Shown here: positions 1 to 7,749 of the stretch, piece by piece
Layout: every line of letters starts with the position of its first letter
Numbering within the stretch: position 1 is the stretch's first letter
Source of the DNA: Pseudonocardia thermophila
GTDB lineage: Bacteria > Actinomycetota > Actinomycetes > Mycobacteriales > Pseudonocardiaceae
Assembly: GCF_900142365.1 (NCBI RefSeq)
Contig: NZ_FRAP01000011.1
Coordinates: 144,390-208,389 of the forward strand
Length of the DNA: 64,000 nt
Direction of reading: 5' to 3'
Program-made: the position numbers and the translations under genes
Notes under the pieces: model-generated
What the model saw: the letters and a program-made list of their open reading frames with translations, nothing else
What the model was told of the DNA's origin: nothing
Database searches by the model: none

Positions 1-151
1 ACGCGCGTCCCGCTCGGCGCGGCCACGCGAGCATGCCGATGGCGTTGCCGGCGGTGAGCCCGATGCCGCCGACCGCGCTGACGCCCGCCAGGAGCTCGAT
101 CCCGATCAGCGCGATCCGGGCGGACCGCGCCGATCGGCCCGGCTCGGTCAT
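1..151 (-). CDS. Small membrane protein, N-terminal part (runs off window)
   Basis: Only the first 50 codons are inside the window. The ATG (149-151) overlaps the stop of the upstream Bpa-like gene in an ATGA arrangement, which decides the start and implies translational coupling. After a basic N-terminus (about residues 5-12) there is one hydrophobic, Gly/Ala-rich stretch (about residues 13-42), so this is probably an integral membrane protein. I do not recognise the family. It is the last visible gene of a leftward operon: USP, DMT-type permease, Bpa-like protein, this gene. Confidence 0.55.
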   Translation of the reverse strand, partial: MTEPGRSARSARIALIGIELLAGVSAVGGIGLTAGNAIGMLAWPRRAGRA

Positions 152-504
152 CCCTCGTCCTCGGTGTACACGACGGTGGCGAAGTGCACGCCCTGGAACA
201 CACCCTCCAGCCAGCCGACCAGCTGGGCCTGGGCGATGCGCAGCTCGGCGTCGGTCACCGCGGCGCCCACCCTCAGGTGCGGGGCGATCGCCTCCAGCTC
301 CCGGCGCAGCTCGGGCGGCAGGACCGCCTCGATCTCGGCGACGGCCGTCCGGTGCGCGGCGACGAGCCGCTCGCGGCCGCTCGCGTCCAGCGGCATCGCG
401 TGGATCTCCTCCAGCGTCTGCTTGATCATGCTCCCGACCCGCACCAGCTTGTCGGCGTCCGTAACCGGGGAGTCGGGGGCGGGGGAGCGATCCTTGCTGG
501 TCAT
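148..504 (-). CDS. Bpa-like (DUF2587) bacterial proteasome activator homologue
   Basis: A 118-residue protein matching the core of the bacterial proteasome activator Bpa (Rv3780 family). The core starts at 'GSMIKQTLEEIHAMPLD' (about residues 24-40) and ends in the near-invariant helix 'DAELRIAQAQLVGWLEG' (85-101). In mycobacteria Bpa forms a ring that opens the 20S proteasome gate through a C-terminal GQYL motif. That motif is absent here: the protein ends in an acidic tail 'VVYTEDEG'. It is shorter than Rv3780 (roughly 180 residues) at both ends. It overlaps both neighbours by 4 bp. A second paralogue lies at 30642-31031. The family call is solid; a proteasome role is uncertain without the docking tail. 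Confidence 0.8.
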   Translation of the reverse strand: MTSKDRSPAPDSPVTDADKLVRVGSMIKQTLEEIHAMPLDASGRERLVAAHRTAVAEIEAVLPPELRRELEAIAPHLRVGAAVTDAELRIAQAQLVGWLEGVFQGVHFATVVYTEDEG

Positions 505-1388
505 GCTTGAACACTAGGTCCGCGGTGATCGCGCCGGCAGGGCCGACGGACGCCCCCGGGCCGGGGCTTTCGGCGCCCGCGCAGCGCCGTCGGCGGCGGG
601 CGCAGCCCGGGCGACCCGGCCAGCACCAGCACCCCGGACGCTGCGAGCAGCACCCCCGCGGCCAGCGCCCAGCCCCAGCCGGGCCGGACCGGGTCGCCGA
701 GGGCGAGGATGCCGGCGGCGCCGGGCACCATCGTCTGGGTCACCGACACGATCGCGGCCAACCGCGCCACCCCGGTCAGCTCCAGTGCCCGGGTGCGCGC
801 GGCCACTCCGGTGATCCCGTACGCTGCCACGAGCGCGACCGCGAGCGGGAACGGGAGCGTGCCGGCGTCGTCGACGTGGTCGGCGCGCACGACCAGTGCG
901 GTCCCGCCGAACGCGAGCCCGGTGAGCACCCCCAGCGGCCAGCCGCGCCCGGCGTCCCAGGTCCCCGCCACCGCCGCCGCGAGCAGAACCGCCGCCGACG
1001 CCAGCGCCGCCACGGTCCACCCGGACACGGCGAACGGGGCGTCGGTGCCGGTGGCCGAGGCGACCAGCGCCAGCCCCGCCGTGCACGCGACCGCGGCGAC
1101 GTGGTCGCGGCGGCGCAGCACCACGGCGTAGCGGAACCGGGCCGCGTAGACGGTGAGCACCACCCCGCAGGCCAGCACCGACTGCACGAGCACGACGGGC
1201 AGGTGCTGCAGCGCGGCGACCGCGCACAGCCAACCCAGGCCGTCGAGCGTCAGCCCGGCCAAGTAGCGGGGCTGGCGCACGACCGGACGGCCGGGCCGCA
1301 CGAACCGGGTCGCGTCCGACTGCAGGATCCCGGAGGCCGTGTTCAGGGCGGCCCCGAGCACCGCCCACCACAGCCCGGCGGCCAGCAC
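501..1388 (-). CDS. DMT/EamA-like membrane permease
   Basis: A 295-residue protein with about nine or ten hydrophobic helices in two similar halves and a basic cytoplasmic C-terminus. This is the architecture of drug/metabolite-transporter (EamA-like) permeases, but the substrate cannot be read from sequence. The N-terminus resembles the actinobacterial subgroup annotated as DMT family transporter or magnesium-transporter-NIPA-like. The start is a GTG at 1386-1388, 23 bp after the stop of the upstream USP gene. The end overlaps the Bpa-like ATG (ATGA). Co-transcription with a stress protein suggests a stress-linked envelope role, which is inference. Confidence 0.65.
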   Translation of the reverse strand: MLAAGLWWAVLGAALNTASGILQSDATRFVRPGRPVVRQPRYLAGLTLDGLGWLCAVAALQHLPVVLVQSVLACGVVLTVYAARFRYAVVLRRRDHVAAVACTAGLALVASATGTDAPFAVSGWTVAALASAAVLLAAAVAGTWDAGRGWPLGVLTGLAFGGTALVVRADHVDDAGTLPFPLAVALVAAYGITGVAARTRALELTGVARLAAIVSVTQTMVPGAAGILALGDPVRPGWGWALAAGVLLAASGVLVLAGSPGLRPPPTALRGRRKPRPGGVRRPCRRDHRGPSVQA

Positions 1389-1411
1389 CGCCTAACCGCC
1401 GGCCGACATCG

Positions 1412-2320
1412 TCAGCTGCGCAGGTCGGCGACCCCGACCCTGCGCGCCGGCAACCAACCCGCCTTGGCCGGTTGGGCGGGCGGCACCACGACGACCGGGC
1501 ACGGCGGGCGCCGGGCCAGCACCCGGGCCGGCGAGGTGGCGACGCTGTCCAGCAGCGCACCCCGCGACGGACGGCCGAGGACGAGCAGCCGTGCGTGCAT
1601 CGCCACCGCTACGAGCAGGTCGGCGCAGTGGTCGTCGACCACGAGCTCCTCTGCGACCACGTCGGGGTAGGCGAGCCGGCACAGCGACAGCTGCTGGTCC
1701 AGCTCGGTGGCGACGGCCTCGTGCGCGACGTCCCACCGGCCGGCTTGCCGACCCAGCGGGGCGGAGAGGTCGATCAGGGGATCGTGCCAGGTGCGGACGG
1801 CGAGCAGTCCGGCCGAGCGCGCCCCCGCCTCGGCGAACGCGAACTCGATCACCTCGCTCCCGGTCGCGGGGCCCACCGCCACCATCACCGGGAACGGGTC
1901 CTGCGAGTGCCGGGGCCTGCCGGGGCGCGGCGTCGGCGCCTCGTCCGGCACGACGACGACCGGGCAGTGCGCGCTCATCAGGGCTCCGTCGACGTGCGGC
2001 GACGCGGCCGGCAGCACGAGCAGCTCCGCCTCCGCCGAGGCGGCCAGCCCCGCCCGCTCGATCGGCTGGTCCACCACGACCGCCGAGACGACGACGTCCG
2101 GTTCGGTCTGCCGGGCGACCGACAGCGCGACGGCGAACGCGCGGTGGCAGCCCAGGTGGCGGCGGTGGTCGTCGGGCAGCAGCACGCGCACGTCGAGATC
2201 GCGGCGGCGCGCCTCCCGCACCGCCCACCGCATCGCCGCGGCGGGCGAGATCTCGGGCTCCACCACGGCCGCGATCCAGCCGCGCCGGCGCTGGTCCTCG
2301 GTCGGCCCATCGCTTCGCAT
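1412..2320 (-). CDS. Universal stress protein, tandem domains (divergent)
   Basis: A 302-residue protein made of two USP-type alpha/beta domains (about 12-135 and 145-285). The second ends with 'LLVLGRPSRG' followed by 'CPVVVVPP', the usual USP ATP-site and last strand. The first domain keeps the fold but has a degraded G-x2-G-x9-G(S/T) motif, so it may not bind nucleotide. Tandem USPs of this size are typical members of the mycobacterial DosR regulon (Rv1996, Rv2005c, Rv2623 type). The ATG (2318-2320) was chosen because coding character begins there. It heads a leftward operon and is divergent from the flavodoxin operon, with a DosR-like box between them. Confidence 0.8.
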   Translation of the reverse strand: MRSDGPTEDQRRRGWIAAVVEPEISPAAAMRWAVREARRRDLDVRVLLPDDHRRHLGCHRAFAVALSVARQTEPDVVVSAVVVDQPIERAGLAASAEAELLVLPAASPHVDGALMSAHCPVVVVPDEAPTPRPGRPRHSQDPFPVMVAVGPATGSEVIEFAFAEAGARSAGLLAVRTWHDPLIDLSAPLGRQAGRWDVAHEAVATELDQQLSLCRLAYPDVVAEELVVDDHCADLLVAVAMHARLLVLGRPSRGALLDSVATSPARVLARRPPCPVVVVPPAQPAKAGWLPARRVGVADLRS

Positions 2321-2377
2321 GGGACCACCCTCCGCCGATCCGGCCGCGTGCGCTGCGGGCAGAAGGCCGTACGGACG

Positions 2378-2391
2378 TGGGCGTTGGTCCC
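2378..2391 (-). promoter_or_regulatory. DosR-like box between USP and flavodoxin genes
   Basis: On the minus strand this reads GGGACCAACGCCCA, 10 of 14 positions matching the consensus I derive from this window (GGGACCTTCGGCCC). It lies 58 bp upstream of the leftward USP ATG and 87 bp upstream of the rightward flavodoxin ATG, so it could serve both. Confidence 0.5.
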
Positions 2392-2478
2392 GCAGGCCCG
2401 GGTGCCCCCGACCCTGGGCCGGCGCGCGGCCGGCGCGGAGTCTGCCGGGAGGAAGGCGTCGAGGGAGGCGGCAGGACC

Positions 2479-3000
2479 ATGAAGGCACTCGTAGTGGTGG
2501 AGTCGGTGTTCGGCAACACCCGGCAGATCGCCGAGGCGATCGCGCAGGGGCTCGGCGACGAGGCACTGGTCCGGGTCGTCGACGTCGCCGACGCGCCCGC
2601 GACGGTGGACGGCGTCGACCTGCTGGTCGTGGGCGGCCCGACCCACGCGTTCGGGATGACCCGCGAGTCGACCCGTCGCGCGGCCGCCGAGCAGTCCGGC
2701 GGGGCGGTTCCCCCCGCCGCGGTCGGGCTGCGGGAGTGGCTGGCCGTCGTCCGGGTCGGCCCGGTGGCCGGGGCGGCGTTCGACACGCGGATGGACACGT
2801 TCCGATTGCCCGGGTCGGCGGCGAAGGGCGCGGCCCGCGCGCTGCGCAGGCTCGGGGTGCGCCTCGTGGACCGGCCGCGGACCTTCCGGGTCGTCGGCAT
2901 GCAGGGGCCGCTGCGCGACGGTGAGCCCTTCCGCGCCCGCGCGTGGGGTGCCCACCTCGCGGCGCAGATGGCGCCGGTGCGACCGGGGGCGGGGGCGTGA
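2479..3000 (+). CDS. Flavodoxin-like protein
   Basis: A 173-residue protein opening with a flavodoxin FMN-phosphate loop 'SVFGNTRQIAEAI' (residues 9-21) after a short first strand, then 'VVGGPTHAFGMT' (about 52-63), the second FMN-contact loop. Such proteins carry single electrons or reduce quinones in the cytosol. The ATG at 2479 follows a GGAGGCGGCAGG ribosome site. Its TGA overlaps the GTG of the next USP (GTGA), and that USP overlaps the PEP synthase, so the three form one coupled operon. A redox carrier next to PEP synthase fits reductive metabolism under low oxygen (inference). Confidence 0.8.
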   Translation: MKALVVVESVFGNTRQIAEAIAQGLGDEALVRVVDVADAPATVDGVDLLVVGGPTHAFGMTRESTRRAAAEQSGGAVPPAAVGLREWLAVVRVGPVAGAAFDTRMDTFRLPGSAAKGAARALRRLGVRLVDRPRTFRVVGMQGPLRDGEPFRARAWGAHLAAQMAPVRPGAGA

Positions 3001-3884
3001 CGGGCCGGCCCCGCGGTCCGGTCGTCACCGGTGTCGACGGCTCGGACATCGCCCTGCGCGCGGTCCGCTGGGCGGCCCGGGAGGCGGGCGCCCGGAAGGT
3101 CCCGCTGCGGCTGGTGCTCGCGTTCACCCACGTCGCCGACCGCGTCGCGGGCCATCCGGGGCCCGGGCCGCGGCTGCGCGACCAGCTGCTCGACCAGGCC
3201 CGCAAGAGCCTGCGCGCCGCCGCGATCGCGGCCCGCCGGGAAGTCCCGGACGTGGTCGTCGAGGAGCACCTGCGGATCGGGTTCCCGACCTCGGTCCTCG
3301 TCGACGAGTCCCGCTCGGCTGCCCTCGTCGTGGTGGGGGAGCAGGGGCTCGGCCGGGTCGCCGCGGCCTTGACCGGCTCGGTCGCCGTCTCGGTCGCCGT
3401 CCACGCCGAGTGCCCGGTGGTCGTCGTCCGCGGCGAGGGCACCGGCTCCACCGAGGGCCTGCCGGTCGTCGTCGGGGTCGACGGCACCCCGATCAGCGAG
3501 GCCGCGCTGGCCTTCGCCTTCGACGCCGCGGACCGCCGCCGCGCCCCGCTGATCGCCGTGCACACCTGCCCCGACGCCCCGATCGACCCCGCCGACCCGG
3601 ACGACGGCTTCGAGGCGGAGAAGGCGCTGCTCGCCGAGCGCTTGGCCGGCTGGTCGGAGAAGTACCCCGGCGTGCCGGTGCGGCGCGTCGTGACCGATGT
3701 CCAGCCCGTCCGGCAGCTGCTGGAGCTGTCCCGAAGCGCCCAGCTGGTCGTCGTCGGCAGCCGGGGCCACGGCGACTTCGTCGGCTGGGTGCTCGGCTCG
3801 GTGAGCAACGCCGTCGTGCACAGAGCGGCCTGCCCCGTCGCCGTCGTCCGCCCGGAGGTCACGACGGAAGGAGTTCTCCGATGA
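2997..3884 (+). CDS. Universal stress protein, tandem domains
   Basis: A 295-residue protein with two complete USP domains (about 7-145 and 155-290). Both carry the nucleotide-binding signature: 'GEQGLGRVAAALTGSV' in the first and 'GSRGHGDFVGWVLGSV' in the second, matching G-x2-G-x9-G-(S/T). Each ends in the 'CPVVVV'/'CPVAVV' strand. Close relatives in mycobacteria bind ATP and restrain growth in hypoxia. The GTG start (2997) overlaps the flavodoxin stop and the TGA overlaps the PEP-synthase ATG, so expression is translationally coupled on both sides. Confidence 0.88.
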   Translation: MTGRPRGPVVTGVDGSDIALRAVRWAAREAGARKVPLRLVLAFTHVADRVAGHPGPGPRLRDQLLDQARKSLRAAAIAARREVPDVVVEEHLRIGFPTSVLVDESRSAALVVVGEQGLGRVAAALTGSVAVSVAVHAECPVVVVRGEGTGSTEGLPVVVGVDGTPISEAALAFAFDAADRRRAPLIAVHTCPDAPIDPADPDDGFEAEKALLAERLAGWSEKYPGVPVRRVVTDVQPVRQLLELSRSAQLVVVGSRGHGDFVGWVLGSVSNAVVHRAACPVAVVRPEVTTEGVLR

Positions 3885-6178
3885 GCGCCTCGACCACGGA
3901 CACCGCTCTCGTGCGCGGCCTGGACACCCTCCGCGCCGCCGATGCCCCGGCGGTCGGTGGGAAGGCCGCCAACCTCGGCGAGCTGATCGCCTCCGGCTTC
4001 CCGGTACCGCCCGGGTTCGTCCTGCCCGCCGACGCCTACCTGGACGCGATGGCCGCCACAGGGGTCCGCGACGAGCTGCGCGCCCTGCACGACCGAGCCC
4101 TCACCGCCACTGATCCCGCCGATCTCGACGCCCTGTGCGCCGAGGCTGCCGCGAAGGTACGGGCCGCCGGCATGCCCGACCGGCTCGCCGACGCCGTGCG
4201 CGCCGCCTACGCCGCCCTCGGGACGGACGGCCACGAGGCGTTCGTCGCCGTCCGCTCGTCCGCCGTCGGGGAGGACAGCGCGGACGACTCGTTCGCCGGC
4301 ATGAACGCCACCTTCACCAACGTCCGCGGCGCCGAGGAGTTGATCGGCCGGATCATCGACTGCTGGGCCTCCGCCTACGGCCAGCGCGTCGTCGCCTACC
4401 GGGCAGGCCGCGGCTCGGCCGCGGAACCGGCCGTCGCGGTCGTCGTGCAGGTCATGGTGGCCGCCGAGCGGGCGGGCGTCGCGTTCACCGCGCACCCGGT
4501 CACCGGCCGCACCGACGTCGTCGTCGTGGAGGCCGCGCTCGGGCAGGGCGAGGTCGTCGTCAGCGGTGCCGTGCAGCCCGACACGTACGAGCTGGCTGCG
4601 ACCCCCGGTACCCCGCTGCGCGGCATGCACATCGGCGAGCAGACCCACGAGATCGTCCGCGGCCCGGACGGTGTCGACATCGCCGTCGACCTCGATCCCG
4701 AGCTGGCCCGCGCCCGCGTGCTCGACGACGAGCAGGCCGCCGCCGTCGCCCGGCTCGCGCTGCGGGTGCAGGAGCACTTCGGCGTGCCGCAGGACGTCGA
4801 ATGGGCCTTCCACGGGGACGCGCTGTGGCTGCTGCAGGCCCGGCCGATCACCACGCTGGCCGGTGATCGGTCCCGCCGCCCGCTGGTCACCGGCCTGCCG
4901 GCGTCCCCGGGACGGGCGAGCGGGCCGGTGCGGGTGCTCACCTCACCCGAGGAGGGCGCGCGGCTGCAGACCGGCGACGTGCTCGTCGCGCCGATGACGA
5001 ACCCGGACTGGCTGCCCACCGTCCGGCGGGCCGCCGCGCTGGTCACCGACTCCGGCGGCACCACCTGCCACGCCGCGATCGTGGCCCGCGAGCTGGGCGT
5101 GCCGTGCGTCGTCGGTGCCCGCGACGCCACCACCGTGCTGCACGACGGGCAGGCGGTGACGGTCGACGGCGGCACCGGCGAGATCACCGCCGGTGCCGCG
5201 GCGAAGGCCGCGTCCGAACCCGTCTCCGCGGCCCCGGCGACCACGACGCCGCGGACCCCGCCGGCGCGGGTGGACGTGCCGATCGCGACGAAGCTCTACG
5301 TCAACCTGGCGATGCCCGACCAGGCCGCCGCGGTCGCGGCCGGGCCGGTCGACGGGGTCGGCCTGGTCCGCGCCGAGTTCATGCTCACCGAGGCGCTCGG
5401 CGGGCGGCATCCGCGCGAGGTCATCGCCCGTGGCGAGCAGCAGCTGTTCGTCGACGTGATGACGGCGTCGCTGCTGAAGATCACCGAGGCGTTCGCGCCG
5501 CGGCCGGTCGTCTACCGCACCACCGACCTGCGCAGCAACGAGTTCCGCGGGCTCGCCGGCGGCGAGTCCCACGAGCCGGTCGAGCACAACCCGATGATCG
5601 GCTACCGCGGCGCCTACCGGTACCTGCGCGAACCCGACCTGTTCGCGCTGGAGCTGCAGGTGCTCGCCCAGGTGCGCGAACGAACCCCCAACCTGCACCT
5701 GATGATCCCGTTCGTGCGCACCCGCTGGGAGCTGGAGGCATGCCTCGAGCTGGTCGACGCCAGCCCGCTGCGCCACCACCGCGGGCTGCACCGCTGGGTG
5801 ATGGCCGAGGTGCCGTCCGTGCTGCACCGGCTGCCCGAGTACGTCGAGCTGGGCATCGACGGCGTGTCCATCGGCAGCAACGACCTCACCCAGCTGATGC
5901 TCGGCGTCGACCGGGACTCCACCGAGTGCGCCGAGCTGTACGACGAGACCGACGAGGCCGTGCTGGCCGCCGTCCGCGACATCGTGGCCACTGCGCGGCA
6001 GCTGGGCATCACCTCGTCGCTGTGCGGGCAGGCGCCGTCGGTGCACCCCGGCTACGTCGACCACCTCGTCGAGGCCGGCATCACCTCCGTGTCGGTCAAC
6101 CCCGACGCGGTCCCGGCCGCCCGGGCGGCCATCGCCGCCGCCGAGAGGAGGCTGCTGCTCGACGCCGCGCGCCGCTGA
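3881..6178 (+). CDS. ppsA: Phosphoenolpyruvate synthase (pyruvate, water dikinase)
   Basis: A 765-residue enzyme with the full PEP-synthase layout. The N-terminal ATP-grasp domain has 'GGKAANLGEL' near residue 26 and 'VRSSAVGEDS' near 125. The swivelling phosphohistidine domain has 'GGTTCHAAIV' with catalytic His397. The C-terminal TIM barrel has 'SIGSNDLTQL' and catalytic Cys715 in 'LCGQAPS'. It converts pyruvate plus ATP to PEP, AMP and phosphate in gluconeogenesis; in dormant mycobacteria related dikinases reroute carbon at the PEP-pyruvate node. The ATG at 3881 follows GGAAGGAG and overlaps the USP stop. The linker after the His domain is Ala/Pro-rich (about 435-460). The gene ends before a very strong hairpin. 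Confidence 0.92.
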   Translation: MSASTTDTALVRGLDTLRAADAPAVGGKAANLGELIASGFPVPPGFVLPADAYLDAMAATGVRDELRALHDRALTATDPADLDALCAEAAAKVRAAGMPDRLADAVRAAYAALGTDGHEAFVAVRSSAVGEDSADDSFAGMNATFTNVRGAEELIGRIIDCWASAYGQRVVAYRAGRGSAAEPAVAVVVQVMVAAERAGVAFTAHPVTGRTDVVVVEAALGQGEVVVSGAVQPDTYELAATPGTPLRGMHIGEQTHEIVRGPDGVDIAVDLDPELARARVLDDEQAAAVARLALRVQEHFGVPQDVEWAFHGDALWLLQARPITTLAGDRSRRPLVTGLPASPGRASGPVRVLTSPEEGARLQTGDVLVAPMTNPDWLPTVRRAAALVTDSGGTTCHAAIVARELGVPCVVGARDATTVLHDGQAVTVDGGTGEITAGAAAKAASEPVSAAPATTTPRTPPARVDVPIATKLYVNLAMPDQAAAVAAGPVDGVGLVRAEFMLTEALGGRHPREVIARGEQQLFVDVMTASLLKITEAFAPRPVVYRTTDLRSNEFRGLAGGESHEPVEHNPMIGYRGAYRYLREPDLFALELQVLAQVRERTPNLHLMIPFVRTRWELEACLELVDASPLRHHRGLHRWVMAEVPSVLHRLPEYVELGIDGVSIGSNDLTQLMLGVDRDSTECAELYDETDEAVLAAVRDIVATARQLGITSSLCGQAPSVHPGYVDHLVEAGITSVSVNPDAVPAARAAIAAAERRLLLDAARR

Positions 6179-6258
6179 TCACACGCGCGCTGATCACACG
6201 GGCACTGATCACACGGAGAAGGGGCCCGGGGAAGCTCCCCGGGCCCCTTCTCCGTGTG
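6176..6258 (+). terminator. Strong bidirectional hairpin after ppsA, with stop-codon repeats
   Basis: The ppsA stop lies in the first of three near-copies of 'CTGATCACACG' (6176-6214). The last runs into a 23-bp perfect stem (6210-6232 with 6236-6258) closed by a 3-nt loop. It sits between convergent genes (ppsA and the CBS gene), so it can terminate both. Part of the stem sequence (CTTCTCCGTGTGCCT) is repeated once more just downstream. Confidence 0.85.
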
Positions 6259-6275
6259 CCTCTTCTCCGTGTGCC

Positions 6276-6683
6276 TCACACCCCGGCGAGCAGGGCGTCC
6301 AGCACGTCCCGCATGGAGACGATGCCGACGATCCGGTCGTCCTTGCGCACCACGACGTGCCGCACCCGGTTCTCGATCATCTGCCGGCCCACGTCGGCGA
6401 TCGAGTCGTGGACGTCGGCGGAGACCAGATCCGTCGTCATGACCGCCTGGGCCTGCTCGTTGTCCAGGTCGGCGCCCATCGCCACCAGCGTGACGACGTC
6501 CCGCTCGGAGAGCACGCCGATCGGCCCCATCGGGCCGCCGACGAGGACGGCGCCGATCTCGTCCGCCGTGAGCTCAGCGGCCACGTCGCGCACCGAGTCG
6601 TGCTGCTCCACGTCGGCGAGCGTGTCCCGCATGATCGTCTTGACGGGTTGGGCGGCGGCGTCGCGATCGATGGTGTCGGTCAT
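6276..6683 (-). CDS. Two-CBS-domain protein (Hrp1-like)
   Basis: A 135-residue protein made of a CBS pair. CBS1 spans about 14-75 with 'IGVLSERDVV' and CBS2 about 80-135 with 'IVGIVSMRDVL'. It has nothing else, as in the hypoxic response protein Hrp1 (Rv2626c) of the mycobacterial DosR regulon. CBS pairs bind adenosyl nucleotides; the partner of such stand-alone proteins is generally unknown. A ribosome site GAAGGAGACC precedes the ATG (6681-6683). It lies 37 bp after the nitroreductase gene and is probably co-transcribed with it and the upstream USP. Confidence 0.85.
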   Translation of the reverse strand: MTDTIDRDAAAQPVKTIMRDTLADVEQHDSVRDVAAELTADEIGAVLVGGPMGPIGVLSERDVVTLVAMGADLDNEQAQAVMTTDLVSADVHDSIADVGRQMIENRVRHVVVRKDDRIVGIVSMRDVLDALLAGV

Positions 6684-6720
6684 CTCGGGTCTCCTTCGGG
6701 ACGTACGGGTCGAAGTCGGA

Positions 6721-7749
6721 TCAGGGAACGGACGACGGTCCCGGCTCGGGCTCCCCCGGATCGGGGACCTCGTCGAGGTAGTCGTCCACGGGGCGGCGCG
6801 GGGTCGGCACGAGCGCTGCGGCGCCGCTGCGGGGCCACCCGATCCGCAGCACCACCTGCGGATGGACGGCCGGGTCGGCGAGCACCCGCTTCGCCACGGC
6901 GCGCCGGGTCTGCGGGTACTCGAGGACCTGCGTGAGCGGCGCGCACGCCAGGCCGCGGGTGGTCGCCCGCAGCAGCGCGGAGCTCAGTGCCTCCCCGGCC
7001 CGGAGCCTGCTGCGCGCGTCGTCGGCGTTCGTGACGAGCAGCAGCAGGGATGCCCCGTCGGAGGGGTCCGGCGGCTGCGCGAGCGTGCCGGGGGAGTAGC
7101 GCACCCCGCCGATCACGCCCGCCGGGTCGCGGGGTACGGCATCGGGCGGCACCCCGTCGTCCCCGGCGAACGCGCCGCTCCACAGCTCGGTCTCGGCCGC
7201 GATCTCCGGATCGTGGGCGGCCAGCCGGTTCGCCTCGGCCATGGCCGCGAGCAGCTCCTGGTGGGCGTGCGGGGCGGACAGGGTCACCAGCAGCGCTCCC
7301 TCGCCCGCGGCGGCCAGCCGCAGCGCTTCCACGTCGGCCTCGGTGATCGGGTGCTCGGTGAACCGGCGCCGGTCGGTGTGCCGGGCGGAGATCGCGCCGG
7401 CGAGCTCGGCCAGCGCGGGATCGGCCGCATCCGGGTGCAGGTGCAGCGTCGCGACGTGGTCGGGCTCCGTGGGGTCCGGGAACCGGTCCACGAGCGTGCC
7501 GACGTCGAGCGCGGCGAGAGCGGCCCGCAGGTGGTGCAGCGCCGCACCGCAGCTGAGCAGCAGGCCGCGGCCCTCCGGGTCGGTCCCCGGCAGCTGCCGG
7601 GTGCGGTCGGCCCACAGCTGCAGCGTGCGGCCGGTCCAGTGCAGCCGCCACGGCTGCGTGTTGTGCAGCGACGGCGCCCGGCCGGCCAGCTCGGCCGCGG
7701 TGCGGATCGAGCCGCGGCCCACCGCCGCCGTGGTTCTGGGCAGGTTCAC
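6721..7749 (-). CDS. Acg-like nitroreductase family protein
   Basis: A 342-residue protein of the Acg (Rv2032) family. Near the N-terminus is the diagnostic 'RAPSLHNTQPWRL' (about 20-32), then 'LLLSCGAALHHLR' (about 67-79), 'RHTDRRRF' (about 125-132), the conserved second-half helix 'LRAGEALSSALL', and a final 'VLRIGWP' strand. It is a two-domain single-chain version of the FMN nitroreductase fold. Mycobacterial Acg binds FMN with the active site covered and is thought to sequester flavin rather than turn over nitro compounds. The GTG start (7747-7749) overlaps the stop of the upstream USP (GTGA). One of three paralogues in this window. Confidence 0.85.
   Translation of the reverse strand: MNLPRTTAAVGRGSIRTAAELAGRAPSLHNTQPWRLHWTGRTLQLWADRTRQLPGTDPEGRGLLLSCGAALHHLRAALAALDVGTLVDRFPDPTEPDHVATLHLHPDAADPALAELAGAISARHTDRRRFTEHPITEADVEALRLAAAGEGALLVTLSAPHAHQELLAAMAEANRLAAHDPEIAAETELWSGAFAGDDGVPPDAVPRDPAGVIGGVRYSPGTLAQPPDPSDGASLLLLVTNADDARSRLRAGEALSSALLRATTRGLACAPLTQVLEYPQTRRAVAKRVLADPAVHPQVVLRIGWPRSGAAALVPTPRRPVDDYLDEVPDPGEPEPGPSSVP

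Noticed and set aside
1392..4813. Very long minus-strand open frames (809 and 1133 codons) covering the USP, flavodoxin and ppsA region
   Set aside because: Apart from the USP tail they are shadows of plus-strand genes in high-GC DNA; the composition is Arg/Pro/Gly-rich with no domain.
6680..6740. DosR box upstream of the Hrp1-like CBS gene (GGGACGTACGGGTC)
   Set aside because: The two halves are direct rather than inverted, and the gene is probably transcribed from the upstream USP promoter.
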